64,000 bases of DNA, taken from NCBI GenBank assembly GCA_963693365.1, contig CAVNZM010000010.1:6944001-7008000 (forward strand), read 5' to 3'. How positions within the stretch are numbered: the first letter of the stretch is position 1; each line of letters begins with the position of its first letter. The notes below the pieces were generated by a model. It saw only the letters and a program-made list of their open reading frames with translations, was not told the origin of the DNA and searched no databases. Positions 62,262 through 64,000 of the stretch are shown piece by piece. The position numbers and the translations under genes were made by a program. The DNA comes from Amoebidium appalachense. Its lineage: Eukaryota; Ichthyosporea.

Positions 62262-64000
62262 ATTTGTGTGCGCGTGTGTGCGTGTGTGTGTGTGTATATG
62301 TGTGTGTATATGGGCATTTATGTTAGTGTGTGTGTATGTGCGTGTATGTGTGTGCATTTGTTTGTTCGTGATTGTGTTTGTGTGTGTGTGTGTGTGTGTA
62401 CAAGCATGCATGTCTGTGTATTTGTGTGAGAGAGTGTGTGGTGTGTGTGTATGTGTGTGTGTGTGTGGGGAGGGGGGGGGGGGAGGGGGGCATTAATGAA
62501 AGAGTGAATCAGTGTGACTCAGCCGATGCCTATTTGACCACGTGCATGCGTGTGCACCTGTGCATGCGCGCATATGTGTATGTGTCTCGGTGAAGTGCAG
62601 GTACGCACTTGATCACACATGGGCTGCACGTGATGCAGACACGGTGGGCTAGGAATACTGGGTCACAAAGCAAAGTGCAGAGGCAGTGAAGGTGCCTCTT
62701 ACCATGCCATACGTGCAACCAAGACAGAGTAAAGGAGCAGACAGAGGGGCACACACAGACAAAAGCATGTGTGTCTGGAACACAACCCACACCCCCCCAC
62801 CCCGTGTCTGCGCCAATCCATGCGCCAGCAGCAGATGACCAGCAAACAGCCGGGTGCCCAAGGTGTGCATGCCGTAGAGCAGGCACAGCCAATGACAAAG
62901 TGGCCCCAAACATCATAAATGGTAATCAGGCCATACCTTGGTGTCCACCGAGACGCCTCCGCCACCAACAACGATGGCCTCGGCCTCCAGGAATGACCGA
63001 AAGATGGTGGCCACCACTGTCAGGACGTCTGGCGGCTGCATGGCTGGATGGGGGTCTATCTTGGAGGGGCCGTGGGGCTTCATGACTGGGGGGGAGTCTA
63101 TCTTGGAGGGACAGGGGGGCTGTATGGCTGGAGGGGGGTGTGTCTCGGAGGGGTGGTGGGGCTGTAGGGCTGGAGGGGGGTCTATCCCGGAGGGGTGGTG
63201 GGGCTGTATGGCTGGAGGGGGGTCTATCCCGGAGGGGTGGTGGGGCTGTATGGCTGGAGGGGGGTCTATCCCGGAGGGATGGTGGGGCTGTATGGCTGGA
63301 GGGGGGTCTATCCCGGAGGGGTGGTGGGGCTGTATGGCTGGAGGGGGGTCTATCCCGGAGGGGTGGTGGGGCTGTATGGCTGGAGGGGGGTCTATCCCGG
63401 AAGGGTGGTGGGGCTGTATGGCTGGAGGGGGGTCTATCCCGGAGGGGTGGTGGGGCTGTATGGCTGGAGGGGGGTCTATCTCGGACGGACGATGGGGGTC
63501 CACCGGGAGCCTTGGGTGCGTGGGGGAATAGGGTTTTTGTGCAGGTGCGGCGGAAGGTAGGGCCATATCCTTGCAGAACTGAATGGCCCTGTGCACGTAG
63601 CACTGTCCCGGCCGGTTCTCCTAGACAATCTTTTCCTTTCCGGGTTCCAACACGCTCCGTGGCCCCACCTTTGGTTGCTGCAGCCAGGCGTGGGGAAGAA
63701 GGTATGCGGACCCTGGGGCGCCGTGGGCAGGCTCGAGAGCCAGAAAACGAAAGCACTGGGCAAAGGAGTCTTCGTGGGTGCCGGGCCGAAAGAAGGTGCC
63801 GGTGCCCCGGGGATGCACCCATGCAGGCGTCTGGGACAGGGCCACGATGCTGCTGCCCGGCACCTTGTGGCCAATCAGATGGGCCGCCTCTCTCTCCGTC
63901 GCATCGCCCGCATTCACGGCGTGCCCCTGTGCCTTGAGGTAGGGGCCATAGGCATGCACAGTAGGCCCGTTGACATGCATATGCTCTGGCCTGCTATCTG
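59960..64000 (-). CDS. C2H2 zinc-finger protein gene, 5' end beyond the window, with one in-frame stop
   Basis: Exons in gene sense: 64000-62937 (partial), 62218-61565, 60346-59960 (TAG at 59960-59962); all joins are phase 0. The last exon holds three fingers: [36 protein letters not shown] and [19 protein letters not shown], each closing with a second His. The middle exon (starting [20 protein letters not shown]) is a globular region I do not recognise. The first exon has a Pro/His-rich repeat of 14 residues ([14 protein letters not shown]) and, before it, an unrecognised domain. A TAG at 63621-63623 interrupts the first exon in the same frame, so this copy may be broken or start later. DNA or RNA binding is likely from the fingers. 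Confidence 0.7.
60505..61560. other. C-rich intron 2 of the zinc-finger gene
   Basis: C runs with interspersed A runs throughout, with GA repeats at 60996-61014. Large Pro-rich plus-strand frames here come from the base composition and lack any domain. Confidence 0.75.
62228..62480. repeat. (GT)n-rich intron 1 segment of the zinc-finger gene
   Basis: GT repeats with TATG and GCG interruptions next to the acceptor of the 62218 exon, ending in a G run. Confidence 0.9.
63130..63480. repeat. 42-bp coding minisatellite
   Basis: About eight copies of a 42-bp unit (plus strand GGGGTGGTGGGGCTGTATGG...), each 14 codons in the zinc-finger gene on the minus strand. All six frames stay open, giving several spurious ORFs. 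Confidence 0.95.

Noticed and set aside
62938-63937. Plus-strand Gly-rich ORFs opposite the zinc-finger gene
   Set aside because: They are frames of the 42-bp repeat on the antisense strand; the minus frame joins in phase with the downstream exons.

Overview
The window is nuclear DNA of a eukaryote, probably a unicellular alga or another protist. Every gene is split by GT-AG introns, coding exons are GC-balanced, and the introns and spacers carry long C or G runs, (AC)n, (AG)n and (TA)n tracts. No rRNA, tRNA or CRISPR array was recognised. I cannot name the species.

Left third (1-25026). A spliced transposase gene of the Plavaka type (CACTA-like DDE superfamily) lies on the minus strand. It starts at 25026 and leaves the left edge of the window; nine exons join in phase. 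It has been hit repeatedly by LTR retroelements. A Ty3/gypsy chromovirus (300-16762, minus) sits in the intron after exon 8. A full-length Ty1/copia element (6564-14678, plus) sits inside that gypsy element's gag. A miniature LTR element (TRIM, 12214-13532, minus) sits inside the copia element's 3' region. A separate internally deleted copia element (17336-21154) sits in transposase exon 7. All boundaries are supported by LTRs, 5-bp target duplications and reading frames that resume on the far side.

Middle (25027-41209). Upstream of the transposase, on the same strand, a 16-exon gene (37054-26556) can be assembled by matching splice phases. It would encode about 1387 aa: a 2-oxoglutarate/Fe(II) dioxygenase domain, basic and acidic linkers, a ParB-like domain and a beta-order DNA N4/N6 methyltransferase domain. 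This possible oxygenase plus methyltransferase in one polypeptide, next to a transposase, is the most striking content. The region 37055-41209 is a spacer with many direct duplications.

Right half (41210-64000). On the plus strand lie a small gene of unknown function (41210-44790), a JmjC-domain gene (47666-51768) with a small ORF just upstream (47239-47556), and a four-exon gene for a two-helix membrane protein with a coiled coil (55187-58185). On the minus strand a gene enters from the right edge and ends with three C2H2 fingers (64000-59960); it holds an array of 42-bp repeats and one in-frame stop. Spacers contain odd-length palindromes that recur upstream of several genes.

Together, a transposase, a possible DNA-modification writer/oxidiser and a chromatin dioxygenase, all with the same peculiar introns, suggest either a very large Plavaka-class element with chromatin and DNA-modifying cargo, or a host region colonised by it. 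The element ends are not visible, so that is inference. Several exons need a single-base correction, mostly near short homopolymers; these could be assembly errors or real decay.
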